NCBI GenBank assembly: GCA_031308135.1
Contig: JAHLJT010004567.1
Span: forward strand, 135,546,991-135,610,990
Length of the DNA stretch: 64,000 bases
DNA from: Acheta domesticus
Taxonomy: Eukaryota > Arthropoda > Insecta > Orthoptera > Gryllidae
Reading direction: 5' to 3'
Under the pieces are notes generated by a model. That model was not told the DNA's origin and searched no databases. It saw nothing but the letters and a program-made list of their open reading frames with translations. The translations under genes and the position numbers were made by a program. Below, one piece after another: positions 10,160-22,389 of the stretch (position 1 is its first letter; every line of letters begins with the position of its first letter).

Positions 10160-13100
10160 TTGATGAATGCAATCCTGTTTTTATTCATAACTTCATGGTC
10201 AAATGCTCTCCTCAGGATACTTTTGCAGTCATTTTTATTCAAAAAAAGTTGGTAAAAAATAATAACCAACAATGTTGAAGTTAATACTAAAGATGAAATA
10301 TGTCCTTATTAGTTAGAGAAATCAATATTTCTTTAAAGATTTTTAAAGAAAATATTTATTGTGTTTTCAATGGTGTTGTTACATCTAGTGTCATTTCAAC
10401 GTAATCAATAATTCAATATCTGCTATCTGTAAATAATTTTAATATAATGTATAGAAGAAAAATATATTTGTTTTGAGCTCGTTTCATTCCTACGCTGAAT
10501 TACATTCTTAAATCAAACTTTAACAATATTCTGAAAAGCTATGAGAGTTCTATAAACTCATTTTAGTTCACGCAAAATGAAAACTTGTACTAAAACAATA
10601 CACCCCTTTTCCATTATTTGTAAGTTTTATGTTTTTACCAATTTTTAATACGAGTATGGTAAATAAGTCAATACATAAAAAATAAAGTAATTGAAATGAG
10701 TAAGGGGTATGATAAAAGTTAGAAAGGATAGTTAGAGGTTAAATTTAGAACAATTGAATTAAACTGAAAAAAGATATGTATATTTAGGGAGGGCGAAAAA
10801 TGTCTTAGGGAATGGGTGAAGAAATGAGAAGAATAGAATAATTTTGAACTAGTGTAAAGTGTTGAGATGCTGGAGAAAGGAATAATGTATTAAAGAAATT
10901 TTGAGTTTGTTTAATTATAAAGGTTTTAATGGACTATTATTTTGATTATAGTTTATAATCAAAATAAATTATTTTATTTGAAAAAAGATGAAGCATCACT
11001 TCTATCTGTTTATTACAGACTTTTTAATAGTGTCACCAAGTATGGAGTCGTTTCAAGGAGATCAACTGACAACAATACTTTCTACCCAGTCATTTTTTTA
11101 ATTTAATTTTCGGCCTGTTCGACTGTACAAGTCTTTCAGAGGTTTTAAAAATTCAAATTCATAGGCTTGTTAGACTTGATCACTCGCACGTTAATTATCC
11201 CTTATGTGAGGGCAGAATGAGTATTATAAGTTATGATTGTTGACAGAAAGTGTTTATATTTTAATATTGTTAAGGTGTAGAAAATAGAAGTAGTGTGTTG
11301 GTTGTATGTTGTAGTTTGAAACTGTATGGGGAAATGGGTATCTATGGAGGTCTGAATCGGTCTTTAGGGAATCGGGATTTAACTCTGCGTGGAAATGTGT
11401 ATGATTGGCCAAGATTAAAAGTAGTTTTACGCGGGAAGTATTGAAGTTATTTGAAAAAGTTTTGGTTCTGTAATTTTCTCAAATCTGTAATATTTTCAAA
11501 ACTTAGTTCGCTACATCACATAATGAAGTACTAATAATAAGTATGTTAAATAACTTAATTTGTCACAATTATTTTATTTAAATATTCTATCATTTCAATG
11601 CAATATAAAATGTACAATATAAAACCACCAACAAGTATTACTCAACAAGCATTTAGATCCAACAAAAATTAAATTATAATAAGACGAATGTAACAACTTT
11701 TATAGAGATGTTGGACTTGATAACCTACTTTGACTAATCATTAGGGGACGGATTCTGATTACCTAAAACATCGCCAAAAATGATCAATAAAATGATTTTA
11801 AAATGTTTTAAAAATGACCCAAAACCAAAGAAAAATAACGTAAAAAATGTGATAAAAACCAGTTCGGATGAACAACTCAAGCTGTTGGATACGTTATTAA
11901 TGTAATCGAAGCCTTTTCCATTCAAGTGAACTCAACTCGGAAACGTTTGGTTTGGCCTATTCTTTACTAGGAGATCTCTGTCTTTATTTAAGCTAGAATC
12001 GGCCGAACTGACAACGATGCTGATAGGCATCACAGGAACATCAGATACAACGGCTATCATTCCAATTTCTGAGCGAAGAAATCGAATAGGCTACTTAGTA
12101 ATTTGGTGTGAAACATTTGTTGCATACGTCTTATGCTTTTGTTTGTTTCATGTTTTTAACTGTAAGTAATTTTACTGATGTATTTAATAAATCTGCAGGC
12201 GAAGTTATAACTTGTTTAGGTCTTTGTAGCTTTTCTCCAAAGTTTACGATTTTTTTTGATTTAAGAGTTGTTTGTTTTAAGATTTATTTTGTTCAAGCAT
12301 TAGAGAGCGCTTTCATGAGTTCATAATTATTAATTGAAATTGTTATTAGTTATCAATATTTTATTACTAACGGAGCATTTAATTACTATTAGTCCAAAAC
12401 TTGTAAATCTATTAATTTTTGAGGTATTGCCATTTCTTATGATCCTTTAATTGATTGTAATAGTCTAAGACCTGCATGCAGAAATTTCCCCTCCTGCAAG
12501 TTAAATAAATAAGGGACAGAGGCGAGGACGTGGGTTTGAATCGAGAACAACTGTCAGCACCTTCCCACATTAAGAAAGAATGCGAGAGGCTCCACAGTTC
12601 ACAGGCTAGCTTTGAAATTATGCCATTTTTACTGGCTGCAATTTCTAGGAGTTCAGATTTGACTCGAATTAAGATAGCGATGTATCGTATTTTTTCTGTT
12701 ATAAATGTTTAAAACAATGTACGTTGACGACATCTTTACAAATATTCTTTCGTTTGAATGAGGCTAAGCGATGGAAAGTTGCTCTTCAGACAGAAATAAA
12801 TTTGTTTATAAAGACTATGTTTATAAAGGCTAAAGGCCTTAGTTGCCAAGCCTTCAAACATAAAAAAAGACTATCCCAATTTGCACACGTTGGCTGCCAT
12901 AAGAAGCATAACGTGATGCTCACTGAATTGATAAGCGTGGCTTTGAGTATCAACAGTTGATTCTGTCACGATGAGTTAAAGTTAGCTCGGCCAGAGAGTT
13001 TTTCATTATCTTGACTATTGTGGCAGCCAACGTAACTATCGGCTGAATGTAGACTATTGGTTGTTTAATGTTACTATTACCGGTGGTTCTCACAACTAGA

Positions 13101-13200
13101 TTAAAGACAATAAACAAATAACTAATAGAAATACTACATGAATTTATTTACCTACTTGAAGCTCCTTAACACTGTAATTAATTTTAAAACGTTTTGTTTA
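10160..13200. other. AT-rich non-coding stretch
   Basis: I see no gene here. There are only short AT-rich open frames without motifs and no clear repeat boundaries. Confidence 0.5.
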
Positions 13201-13225
13201 TTTTTATTTTTTGATATCTGCGAAC

Positions 13226-13257
13226 CTGAAGATGAGACCACATCAGACCATGAAACG
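13226..13257 (+). other. CTGAAGATG...GAAACG motif (hammerhead/Penelope-like signature)
   Basis: CTGAAGATG at 13,226-13,234 is followed by GAAACG at 13,252-13,257. The same pair of boxes at similar spacing occurs in the foldback elements at 37.4 and 52.9 kb and alone at 61.1 kb. CUGANGA...GAAA is the core order of hammerhead ribozymes, which are known in Penelope-like retroelements, but the intervening bases here do not form a convincing stem II. It is probably a remnant of such an element. Confidence 0.3.
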
Positions 13258-13299
13258 TTATATTTTCTTTCTAACAATTGTTCGTATTAAAAAAGCACG

Positions 13300-16200
13300 T
13301 AGTTGGGAAACCGGTTGTCTTTAATTGATTGAGGGAACTATTATATGATATATCACTGAAGACTGTCAATTTGCATTTCAAATCCAATGCTGTCCATCAA
13401 CATCTCAGCAGTAGGTAATATTTTTGTTCTTTGCTTTAGGTTTACGCTAACGTAATATTTTACTTACTATTTCTCGTAATTTTAATAAAAATGTATCTAT
13501 GTTCTCCTTCATTGCCATTAATGTCCAAAATAATTATTTTGGCGTCTTATCACAAAAGACACAATTTTTTTCTAAAATCATAAGCATTTTACGTCATATT
13601 ATCAATTGCATCTTGTCTATTTCTAATCTTAATGCCATTATAGAATTCTATTGTCTATTGTTTCATAAATCACATACGCGTGTATTTAGTCCAGTTCTTT
13701 TATTTTAGAAAATTTAAAATCCTTCACTTTTGTATTCTCGTCATGCAATCGTTTTTGTATACAAGGCACATGGATATAGATGCCATATACTTTGGCGACA
13801 GTAAAGTCAAGAAGACGAAAAAAATATGAAATCAAATGTAGTTTAAAATTTTTTGATTATGATGTTGTAGAAAAACTAATCAATTATGAATTTGTGACTA
13901 TCTCGAAAGTCATAAATGCTTGAATCATATTTTTTGATATTTTTATTATTGCCTGTCTAAGTGAGTTCGTACTATATAATCGTATTACTTGATTGCTAAA
14001 CAAAGAACAATTAACATGTCCAGAATTCGATATTCAATAAGTTACTAGAACTTTCTTCCTATGTTTTCATATTTAATTACTTAAATTGATGCAATGATTA
14101 CGAATAAATCAAATGAAACAGTTAAGGGCGATCTTCTGTTGGCCTGGCAATAAACATGTAGATACTGAATTTCGTACCAGTAAATTCATGCGCCTATAGA
14201 CAGAGTATTATGTATCGCACCTAAATATTTTTGTTACGGGTTCATTCACGTACAACATTAACATGTAAAAATAACCATACCATAAACGTCCGACATGAAC
14301 ATAGCTACGCGTTGTCATTAATAATGACAACTGGACGCATCTCTTAACGAGTAGGGAAGTGTGAACACCAGTAAATAATGCAGAATGGCAATCACCAGTT
14401 GTCAGAGTATTCAATGTTAGTTAACAAATACGACTTGGCTATTTGTGATTTTTGGTAGTGTATTGGAAAGGGCAATACCGTGTTAATATTTACGTAGTGC
14501 TGTGTCAATGATTCAGGTGTTCATTGAATAACGTGCTCGCGTCATCGTTATTTACTCGAGTATTTATTAAAGAGTGTGAATGACATTTCTTTAGGAGCTG
14601 ATAGTATTTGTGAATGTGCGTGTTTTTGAGTGTATCTATGTGTAAATTAATTATAAACGAAAAGGCTGCTGGGGCGAAGAGAAGTGAAATCCTTGGAAAA
14701 ACAACAACATCGTGCAGAGGGTGGATGATGGGAGCGGGGTGAGGGAGGCAAGTAAGGGCGTCGTGGAAGCCCACAAAGGGCGGCCAAGGCCGGTCTTTGA
14801 CCGACTGAATTGTTGTGGTTCAATTGAGTTATGTTTTCGCTCTCTTGGAACGTCACTGTCGCTTTCGTGAAGTGTTTGACAATAAATCAGAAGATGTTAT
14901 TTGTGTAAATCAATACTGGCATTGATTCTGTTGCTTATTGTGACGAAAATGTTTAAGGTTTCTTGATTTGTGTGAAAAAAATGAAAAAAATATTATCGTG
15001 AGGAATTGTAGGAAGTTTTCAAACGTAATTATATTTTTGACATTTATCTCTTCAAGAACGCTTTCTTAGAGCTTCGTTATGATATTTTCACTTACTATTA
15101 CAGATAACAATCAATATAATTAATACTGATGTTTATAACAATATTGAAGTGTTAATGAACGTGTGATGAAGACTCCTTGGAGAACCTCATCTCGTGCATC
15201 GTTCTACAAAATGATCTAAATATTCTCAAGGCGCCTTTCTATAACACTTTGTTGATGCTCAACACTTTAACGTTGTTAGAACATGTGTTTATGGCATGGT
15301 TTAATCTTCGGAGATCAATTTTATACAGCACACGAACGAGATTGTTGAATGATGATTATTCTCTTTCAGCTTCCTTCTATCGATCAATGTACTTTTAAGA
15401 ATAGTGGGTGACAAACAAATTCTTAGTGTCCGAATGCCGTTAATTGAAACTAATGTATGAGAAACAAATACATTGACCAAAATAATCTAATAAAGACGAA
15501 TTGCTACATAACGTGAATAACATAATAATTTCACGTCCCTAAAATACCCACTCACATTTTAAAACTTTATTTCTTCCAGTTTGGCATTGCTGCTTTCATG
15601 CGCAAGTCATTCTGTAGCGAGTATTTTCATCCCAGGGGCTTTGAATTTGCGTCCGCGATAAATAAACACCTATTTCGCGAAGTGCGCAAAGAGTATAGTC
15701 AACAGAGATCCGAGACTTCAGTTCACCGCCTCGTGCTCTTTAGTGGCATTTAAAGCAAAACCACCGACGGAACGTGAAATGCCATTCGTAAGAGATAATC
15801 AGCGCGAGAATTGACAGAATTTATCCAACTTGTTTGCTATGTTTGCGACTTTCTCCAATCCACATACCTTTGCGTTTGCAGGCAAATAGCAACAATTGCG
15901 CATTTAAGCGGAAAATAGGATAGGTATGAAAAAGAGAAACAGAAGGTTATAAAATGAATGAATGAAAAATGTTTCAAGGTCCTAAATTAATGTTTTTCAT
16001 AATTGTTTTTGAACCAGCATTGTTTTCCGATTGTGTAAAATGAATTCAGGTGTCAGTTACTAAATAAAGTTTCCTAAGTGAAACAAAAAAGGAAAAATGT
16101 GTAATACTGACCTTGATATGACAACATTTTTCCCCCAATAAACACAGATTCAACATCTAAAATTTTGTTCACAACGATGTGGGAGAGTACGTCTCAGATC

Positions 16201-17000
16201 TTTGTTAGGCAAACGCCAGCATAACTATTTCAGTTACTTTGTCAATATTGTTATTCTGACGCCAAAGTTGAAATTTTTGGAAAAATTTGGTATTCTTTCT
16301 CATACCTTATCTTGGTTTTTACGGGTAGCAAATCAAAACTTGCAATTTCCAAAAAATCGTCTGGAATATCCTCCAACTTCTAATGTGGAACATTCATATG
16401 ATTAAATGTGTGTAGAAAACTATGGCGTCTCACGCAACAGTCCAATCGAACTAAAAGGCTGTCACGCCTAATGTACTGAAGAATCGAATTGAATTGAAAT
16501 GGAAAATAGCGTTGCTCTCCTACGTATTAAAAGCAAAGATATTTATTATTTATATTATCTTTCTTATACGAATATGGTATTACGAAAAGTATTGAACGAC
16601 CCATGGCCAATGACAGAAATAACAGACTTGGCTATCACATCGGTTTACAAACTTCACCCGCGTCTGTTATTGAGTGTCTGTCGACCTAATGATGTTAATA
16701 ACTATAACAGTTCGCCATCCGTTAAGAAATATCAAGACAAATGAAAGATGATAGATGAATACTTCTTTTAGAATATTTGTTCTTCTTGTTCAATTGAAAT
16801 GTTTTTCAGAGGTTTTAAAATTTAATTTTCTTATTACATTAATATTTTGGGACAAATCGCGCTGTTTGTAAGGCTAAGCCAGGCTAAGCCAAACTAATAC
16901 GGAAATGTCTGTGCCATTCTGTAGCACCACCAGTTCGTTATCACGGCCCGGCAATGAATTTTTTTCCACCGAAAATTAGCTATTTTTTCGCGCAGCATTA
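13300..17000. other. Non-coding stretch
   Basis: No gene is recognised. The interval 15,560-15,920 is visibly less AT-rich and of higher complexity than its surroundings and could be a conserved regulatory element, but this cannot be shown from one sequence. A 10-bp tandem (AGGCTAAGCC) lies near 16,872-16,892. Confidence 0.35.
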
Positions 17001-17004
17001 CATA

Positions 17005-17058
17005 ACTTTCCCTATACTAAGTATATCATTCCGTGTATACGTACGTATATGGGAAAGT
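17005..17058. repeat. Palindromic ACTTTCCC...GGGAAAGT unit
   Basis: This 54-bp imperfect palindrome starts ACTTTCCCTATAC and ends GTATATGGGAAAGT. Related palindromes (ACTTTCTCGTATAC...GTATA-GAGAAAGT) occur at 23,529-23,550, 53,207-53,243 and 53,333-53,369, so it is a dispersed family. Confidence 0.5.
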
Positions 17059-17173
17059 AAATGACGAATGGGCCAGCATACGTTTTGTTTAATAAATTTT
17101 TCCTAAGTTGGTACAAATCCTGCGGTATACATGCTGCGGTAGGTTTGTAGCGTTTCTTGAACAATGCATTTTC

Positions 17174-17205
<32 letters not shown>
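17174..17205. repeat. (TAA)n, 5' side of LINE insertion
   Basis: About ten TAA units end exactly where the LINE sequence begins (CTCCACCTAGGG). Together with the tract at 21,404 this marks the target site of the element. Confidence 0.9.
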
Positions 17206-17206
<1 letters not shown>

Positions 17207-17666
17207 TCCACCTAGGGAGTACACGACCTTGCAGTTGGTGGTGGAGCTTGAGTACCCCCATGAGCCTGAGAGCTATGTCAGTGGTAGCCTAGCTACTGGT
17301 AGGGCCTCCCTTGCTGAATAGGTTGAAGGTGAGTGGTCCGACGAAGAAGTACTCCATTTTGAGGAGAGTGGGAAGTAAGTAGAGAGGGAAGGTTCACGAA
17401 CCTTTGGACTTCCTGTTATCGGCCCATGGAGGGTACAGGAGAGAAACTGGGTTGGCACACCAGGCCACTGATTAGAGTGGAGGCCCGAACCTTGCATTAG
17501 CCAGCGAAGGAGGCTGCCTTCAGTAGTCAGTGAAAACCCCGTGGGGTTTAGTAATGCCGACTGGCGATCGGAGGGACCCCTTGCTGGGCTCTGCGGGGGG
17601 ATGCCCCGAGTCGTATGGGTCGCAGTAACGGATGGCAGGAAACAACCCAAAGATTAAGTGTGATCT

Positions 17667-18608
17667 GTGAACTCGAATTTGCTACCTGCGAATCTTCACT
17701 TGAAACCAATGAGCAAAAACAATAGAACAAGCAATGTAATGAACAGTAGCGTGCCTTGTTCTACCAATGTCCCATACCTGCTCAGAAACCGAGCTATTAT
17801 CACCTTGTCGACATCTGGCCATCCCACGGATGTTAGTCCCAGGGACCCAGAGCCGGCAGTAGCTCGAAGCCATCGTCAGAGATGGACCCGGGATGAATTA
17901 AAGGAGGTGATGTGGTGCTTTTACTATGCAAAAGCGAAAAATGGGGGCTCAGAAATAGAAGTTTTCAAGGTATGGAGAGAGCGAAACCCAGATATGAGAC
18001 CTACCCTAGACTCAAAGAAGCTTGCCAGTCAACGACGATACCTACTCAGCAGTGGAAAATTCACAGCAGAACAACTTGCAGACATCCAGAGAAACGCGGA
18101 GTATGTTCATCGATCAAACTATCTACATGACGAACATTTAGAACCATCTAATATTCCTGAAAACGATGATCCCCTTCAAGATTCATCTCTTCCAAATGAA
18201 ACATCCGTCAGTGGTGAAAATTCATCTGGCATGTGGCATCTGGCAGCCTATCATGAGGCACACGATAAGGACATGATGCGGAACCTCCTCCGACGCGAGA
18301 TAGAACGAGTTCGTCTACTTCCATTCGAATCTCGTGCACCGTTGAGAAGAATTTACGAAAATGCTAAAGCTAAGAGAGTGAGAGAAACAGCGAATTCTGC
18401 CTTAAATGAGGTTGTGCAGACCTCAAGTAGAGATCTAGATATTCCTGAAATCAATCACATCGTGTATGCAACTGGATATCTAGTATCTCAGATATGCTGG
18501 ATTGGGGCCAGCCAAGAATACCGATGGCCGACAGCCAGACAGAGTAAAAAGCTCCGTACCACCATGGATGAAAAGAATTATGAAACGGATAGCCGACACA
18601 CGGCGTGA
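17667..18608 (+). pseudogene. N-terminal part of R4/Dong-like retrotransposon polyprotein
   Basis: An ATG-initiated frame of 313 codons. Residues about 75-130 (RWTRDELKEVMWCFYYAK... W.ERNP ... LASQRRYLL) look like the Myb/helix-turn-helix type region found ahead of the reverse transcriptase in R4-like elements. This region is thought to bind target DNA. The frame is lost near 18,535. The continuation, with PPWMKRIMKRIADTRREISL, is in the next frame to 18,696, and RLIVAETLKEKIQAWGQRI lies beyond that. The upstream start could be earlier, since R4 proteins often lack a clear Kozak context. Domain assignment is from memory of the family. Confidence 0.7.
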
Positions 18609-20246
18609 AATATCACTCCTAGCCGAGGCATCTTCTAAGTCAAACCACACGTATAAAGTTCAACAAAGACACTCCATATTGAACAAAAATATCTAATTCA
18701 CAATGACGCAACAAGGCTAATAGTAGCTGAAACGCTAAAAGAGAAAATCCAAGCATGGGGCCAACGAATAAGACGGTACAAACGTAGAGAAGATTTCGTG
18801 TACAGAACCTGTTGTTTGAAACAGACGCGAAGAGATTCTATCGCAGTCTGACTCAAAAACCCGAATGGCAATGCTGCCCTTCCTTCAAAAGATGACGTCG
18901 AAACATTTTGGTCGGGAATCTGGGAAGAAACCAGATCCTACAACAAAGACGCATCGTGGCTCCAATCTGAAGTTGATGCTGCCAATGGACTCGTGGAAAC
19001 AGTGGAACATGTTCAAGGATTCTCGAAAGGGGACCTATGCCAAACAATTAAAAACATGGGAAACTGGAAATCCCCTGGGGTTGATAAGATCCAGATTTAT
19101 TGGATTAAGAAATTAACAGCACTACATTCTCATCTAGCAAAGGCTGTTAATAAAATTTTAGAAAACCCTAAGGAACTCCCGAATGGCTCACTCGCGGTAT
19201 CACGTATTTGCTACCCAAAGGAGGAGACAGCTCTTTGGCGAAGAACTGCAGGCCAATTACTTGCCTGCCAGTAATGTACAAACTTATAACTGCAGCTGAC
19301 AAAATGTATAGGCACCTAGAGAAGAACCATCTGTTGCCAGTTGAACAGAAAGGATGTCGTAAAGGTTCCTATGGCTGTAAGGAATCTTGCTTCTGAATAA
19401 AATAATTTTGAATGATGTAAAGAAACGAAAACGTAATTTAAGCATGGCTTGGATTGACTACCAGAAGGCCTTTGACAGTGTACCACACGATTGGATTTTG
19501 AAGACCCTGGAGATCTATCGATTTCATCCTAGACTTATTGAGTTTTGCAAGGCTAGTATGAAGTCGTGGAGCACCAGGTTACTAATCCACAGCGGAAAGG
19601 GAGTAGTAGAAACAAGAAGTATTCAGATTAACAGGGGAATTTTTCAAGGAGATTCACTATCCCCTCTGCTGTTTTGCATTAGTTTGATTCCTCTATCGAG
19701 ACAGCTGTCGCCACTGAATTTGGTTACAAGCTCCATGGTGACGAAAGGCCTGTATCACATTTATTTTACATGGATGATCTTAAAGTGTTTGCAAAGAATG
19801 AAGCGATTCTCTCCCAAATGCTGTCTGTCGTGAATGACTTTAGCAATGACATCTGCATGAAGTTTGGTCTTGACAAGTGTGCAAAAATCAATTTAAAAAG
19901 GGGGAAACTCACAACGTCTGAGAACATTGAAATTGATACGCACACTGTGATTCAAGATCTTGAGCCAGGTAAAACTTACAAATATCTGGGCATTGAAGAA
20001 TGTGAGACCATTTCGAACGACACAATGAAAGAGAGAATTCGCAGGGAGTATTATAGACGAGTGAGACTTGTCCTGCAGTCCGCTCTGAACTCAAGGAATA
20101 AAATATCAGCAATAGGTAGTTTGGCGGTGCCTGTAGCCGAATACAGTTTCGGACTAGTAGACTGGACTGAACAGGAAATTCGCATCATGGATCGAAAAAA
20201 CCAGAAAATTGCTTACAATGCATCATGTTGCCCACCCCCGAGCTGA
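18609..20246 (+). pseudogene. Reverse transcriptase domain of R4/Dong-like element, frameshifted
   Basis: This region encodes the polymerase that copies element RNA at a nicked target. Visible motifs in order are NLLFETDAKRFYRSL (about 18,808), NWKSPGVDKIQIYW (about 19,062), CRPITCLPVMYKLIT (about 19,240), motif A with AWIDYQKAFDSVPHDW (about 19,447), motif B with GIFQGDSLSPLLFC (about 19,636), the catalytic FYMDD (about 19,764) and KYLGIEE (about 19,978). The reading frame changes near 18,862, 19,210, 19,385, 19,715 and 20,225. The catalytic aspartates of motifs A and C are retained, but the chain of frameshifts makes this a pseudogene. Confidence 0.85.
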
Positions 20247-21299
20247 TGTACATAGACTTTATGTGTCACGTAAGGAAGGAGGAAGAGGCCTGAGACAAAT
20301 TGAAGGCTCCTGGCACAATGCAATAACCGGGATGGGAAAGTATGTAGTCAGCCATCAAGATGACTCACTAATAAGGCAGGTCACGAAATCTGACCGAAGA
20401 ATGGGAAACAGAGGCATTGTTAGTGTAGCAAGAAGCATTGCGAACAAGACTATGCAAGACAACCAGAATGACAGAGACACTGAACTTCTGATGCTACTTA
20501 ACATGAAATTTGGGACACAGAAAATGTTAAAGAAATCGTGGAGAGACAAACCACTCCACGGACAATATCTAAAAAGAATGGACAAGGTGCAGATCAATAA
20601 AGATCAATCATTTATGTGGATTAAAAGGGGAAGAATGAAGCCAGAATCGGAAGCACTTGTAATAGCTGCCCAATATCAGGCCTTGAGAACACGACATTAT
20701 GATAAAGCGGTTCTCAAAATTTCCCAAGATGATAAATGCCGCATTTGTCAGGAACACGTAGAAACCATCGATCATATTGTCTCAGCTTGTCCAATCCTAG
20801 CAAAGACCGAATACCTTAAAAGACATGACAGGGTGTGTAGCTACCTCCACTGGCAGATCTGTACCGCCCTCGAAGTTCCAAACACATGCCCCAAGTGGTA
20901 CGAACACTCACCGAAACCGGTGATGTCTGTGGATTGTGTACGATATTGTACGACCAACAAATTCAAACTGATCGCACGATAGCGGCAAACAAACCGGATA
21001 TAGTTATCCGGGATTTGGCCAAAAAATCGTGTTTACTTATCGATGTTGCTGTACCTTGCGATCAAAACGTCGTTACCAAGGACGCAGAGAAACGTCTTAA
21101 ACACAAGAGTTTGGAAATCGAGATCAGCCGAATGTGGGGCGTAAAAGCACAGGTCATCCCGATAGTTATCGGAGCTCTGGGATTTGTTCCGGAAAATTTA
21201 TGTAAGAACTTGTCTAAACTCCCAGGTAATCCAAAAGACTGGGAAGTGCAAGAAATCGCTTTATTTGGAACAGCCCACATTTTGCCCAAAGTATTGTAG
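20209..21299 (+). pseudogene. Zinc knuckle and restriction-like endonuclease of R4/Dong-like element
   Basis: Frame 20,209-20,982 holds the thumb-like region and a CCHC knuckle, CRICQEHVETIDHIVSAC (about 20,738-20,791), followed by KRHDR. After a frameshift near 20,950, frame 20,886-21,299 continues with KPDIVIRDLAKKSCLLIDV. The order CCHC, RHD, PD, then D with a following lysine-rich helix is the restriction-like endonuclease signature of R2/R4-type elements, which nicks the target strand to prime reverse transcription. The frame ends in TAG at 21,297-21,299, about 100 bp before the TAA tract. It is broken, so not functional. Confidence 0.8.
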
Positions 21300-21403
21300 A
21301 GGCACCGACAGTCCCTAGATCTGCTCCTTAGGTAGCTGGTTGCAACCTGGAGTAGATTTTATATTCAGCCGACACATAAACATCTTAAGTCGTGATTTAG
21401 AGG

Positions 21404-21418
21404 AATAATAATAATAAT

Positions 21419-21463
<45 letters not shown>
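21404..21463. repeat. (TAA)n/(AAT)n, 3' side of LINE insertion
   Basis: About 20 trinucleotide units, with one interruption near 21,419, directly follow the 3' leader of the LINE. They are both target and tail. Confidence 0.9.
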
Positions 21464-22173
21464 TCCGAAAATAAAACCACGGGAAGAGGCTTGAATATTT
21501 GCTGAATCATACTAGTTCATGACATGAAATCTCGAAGAACACGAAACAAAAGATATTAGTGGCCATGTCGAATTTGTTCTTGTTTTGAAAATAGAAACTA
21601 TTCCTAACTCGAACTCTTACGAAACGCGAACGCTTACGAGAACGGTTAATGATACCTGAACGTCACAATCCATCAAGTTGCCTAGTTGTAAGTTGACACT
21701 CAAAAGCGCTCTTGTGAAGTAGTTTCAGAACGATTCCCAGATCAAGTTCTTTCTACTTAATGTCAGTCACCGAAATGTAAAGTACTGAACATTGGGAAAT
21801 ACAGTACTCACCTATAAAAACATGGTTTTTTTCTTACTTCATCACAACGCTGAATCATTGAGAGAGCTGAATCTCTTGCTGTGCGTCTGTTCGAGACAGT
21901 CACCTGACGATCTCGCAAGCTCTAGAGTTGCACTAGACATAGGAATCACTCTGCCAACTTCCACTTTCTGTCCGGGAGCAAATTCACTGAACTGCAAATT
22001 CGGCCACACCAATCGGGGAAAATCCTATTTACAGTTAAGGTTACGGCCACCCAACAAACTCGATTCAGGGCACGTGGTCCGCGAAGTGCCCGAGGCATCA
22101 CCAGGGCCACTTCCTCCGTTCCCCTTCCCCTCCCCCCCCTTCGTTCCAGCCGGAGAACCAACGCGCCGCACTG
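21464..22173. other. Non-coding stretch
   Basis: I see no gene. The interval 22,050-22,170 is GC-richer with a C-rich run but has no motif. Confidence 0.4.
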
Positions 22174-22175
22174 TA

Positions 22176-22384
22176 GTGCGATTTTTACATAGCTGCCTCT
22201 CAAGCCCCTATGACCACGATGAAATATCACACGGCATTTCGCATCTTTATCGGGTGTGCCGTTAGATGTCGCATGATCGCAAGCACTGCTTGATGCGATA
22301 TCTACCGGCACGGCTGAGAAAGACATACCGTGACATATTCCACTGTGAAGACGGTCTTTGAGAAGCAAAGTTACAAAATCGCAC
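22176..22384. mobile_element. TA-flanked palindromic MITE, family P, copy 1
   Basis: This 209-bp imperfect palindrome begins GTGCGATTTT and ends AAAATCGCAC, flanked on each side by TA (22,174-22,175 and 22,385-22,386). Inner arms match as GAAATATCACACGG/CCGTGACATATTCC, around a centre near GCATGATCGCAAGCACTGC. TA duplication fits the Tc1/mariner group, but the termini are too short to assign. It shares CACGATGRAATATC and CGCATGATCGC with the element at about 50,130-50,410. Confidence 0.6.
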
Positions 22385-22389
22385 TATCG

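Larger units (their letters stand above)
17206..21403 (+). mobile_element. R4/Dong-like non-LTR retrotransposon, inserted in (TAA)n, degenerate
   Basis: This element of about 4.2 kb has, in order, a 5' leader (17,206-17,666), an N-terminal DNA-binding-like region, a reverse transcriptase, a zinc knuckle, a restriction-like endonuclease and a 3' leader of about 100 bp. It is bounded on both sides by (TAA)n. A single ORF of this domain order and insertion into TAA repeats are established traits of Dong elements of the R4 clade. At least seven frameshifts split the coding region, so this copy is dead, yet the motifs are well preserved, implying moderately recent activity of the family. Confidence 0.85.

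Noticed and set aside
20355..20597. Minus-strand frames within the LINE
   Set aside because: Shadows of the plus-strand reverse transcriptase region, with no motif of their own.
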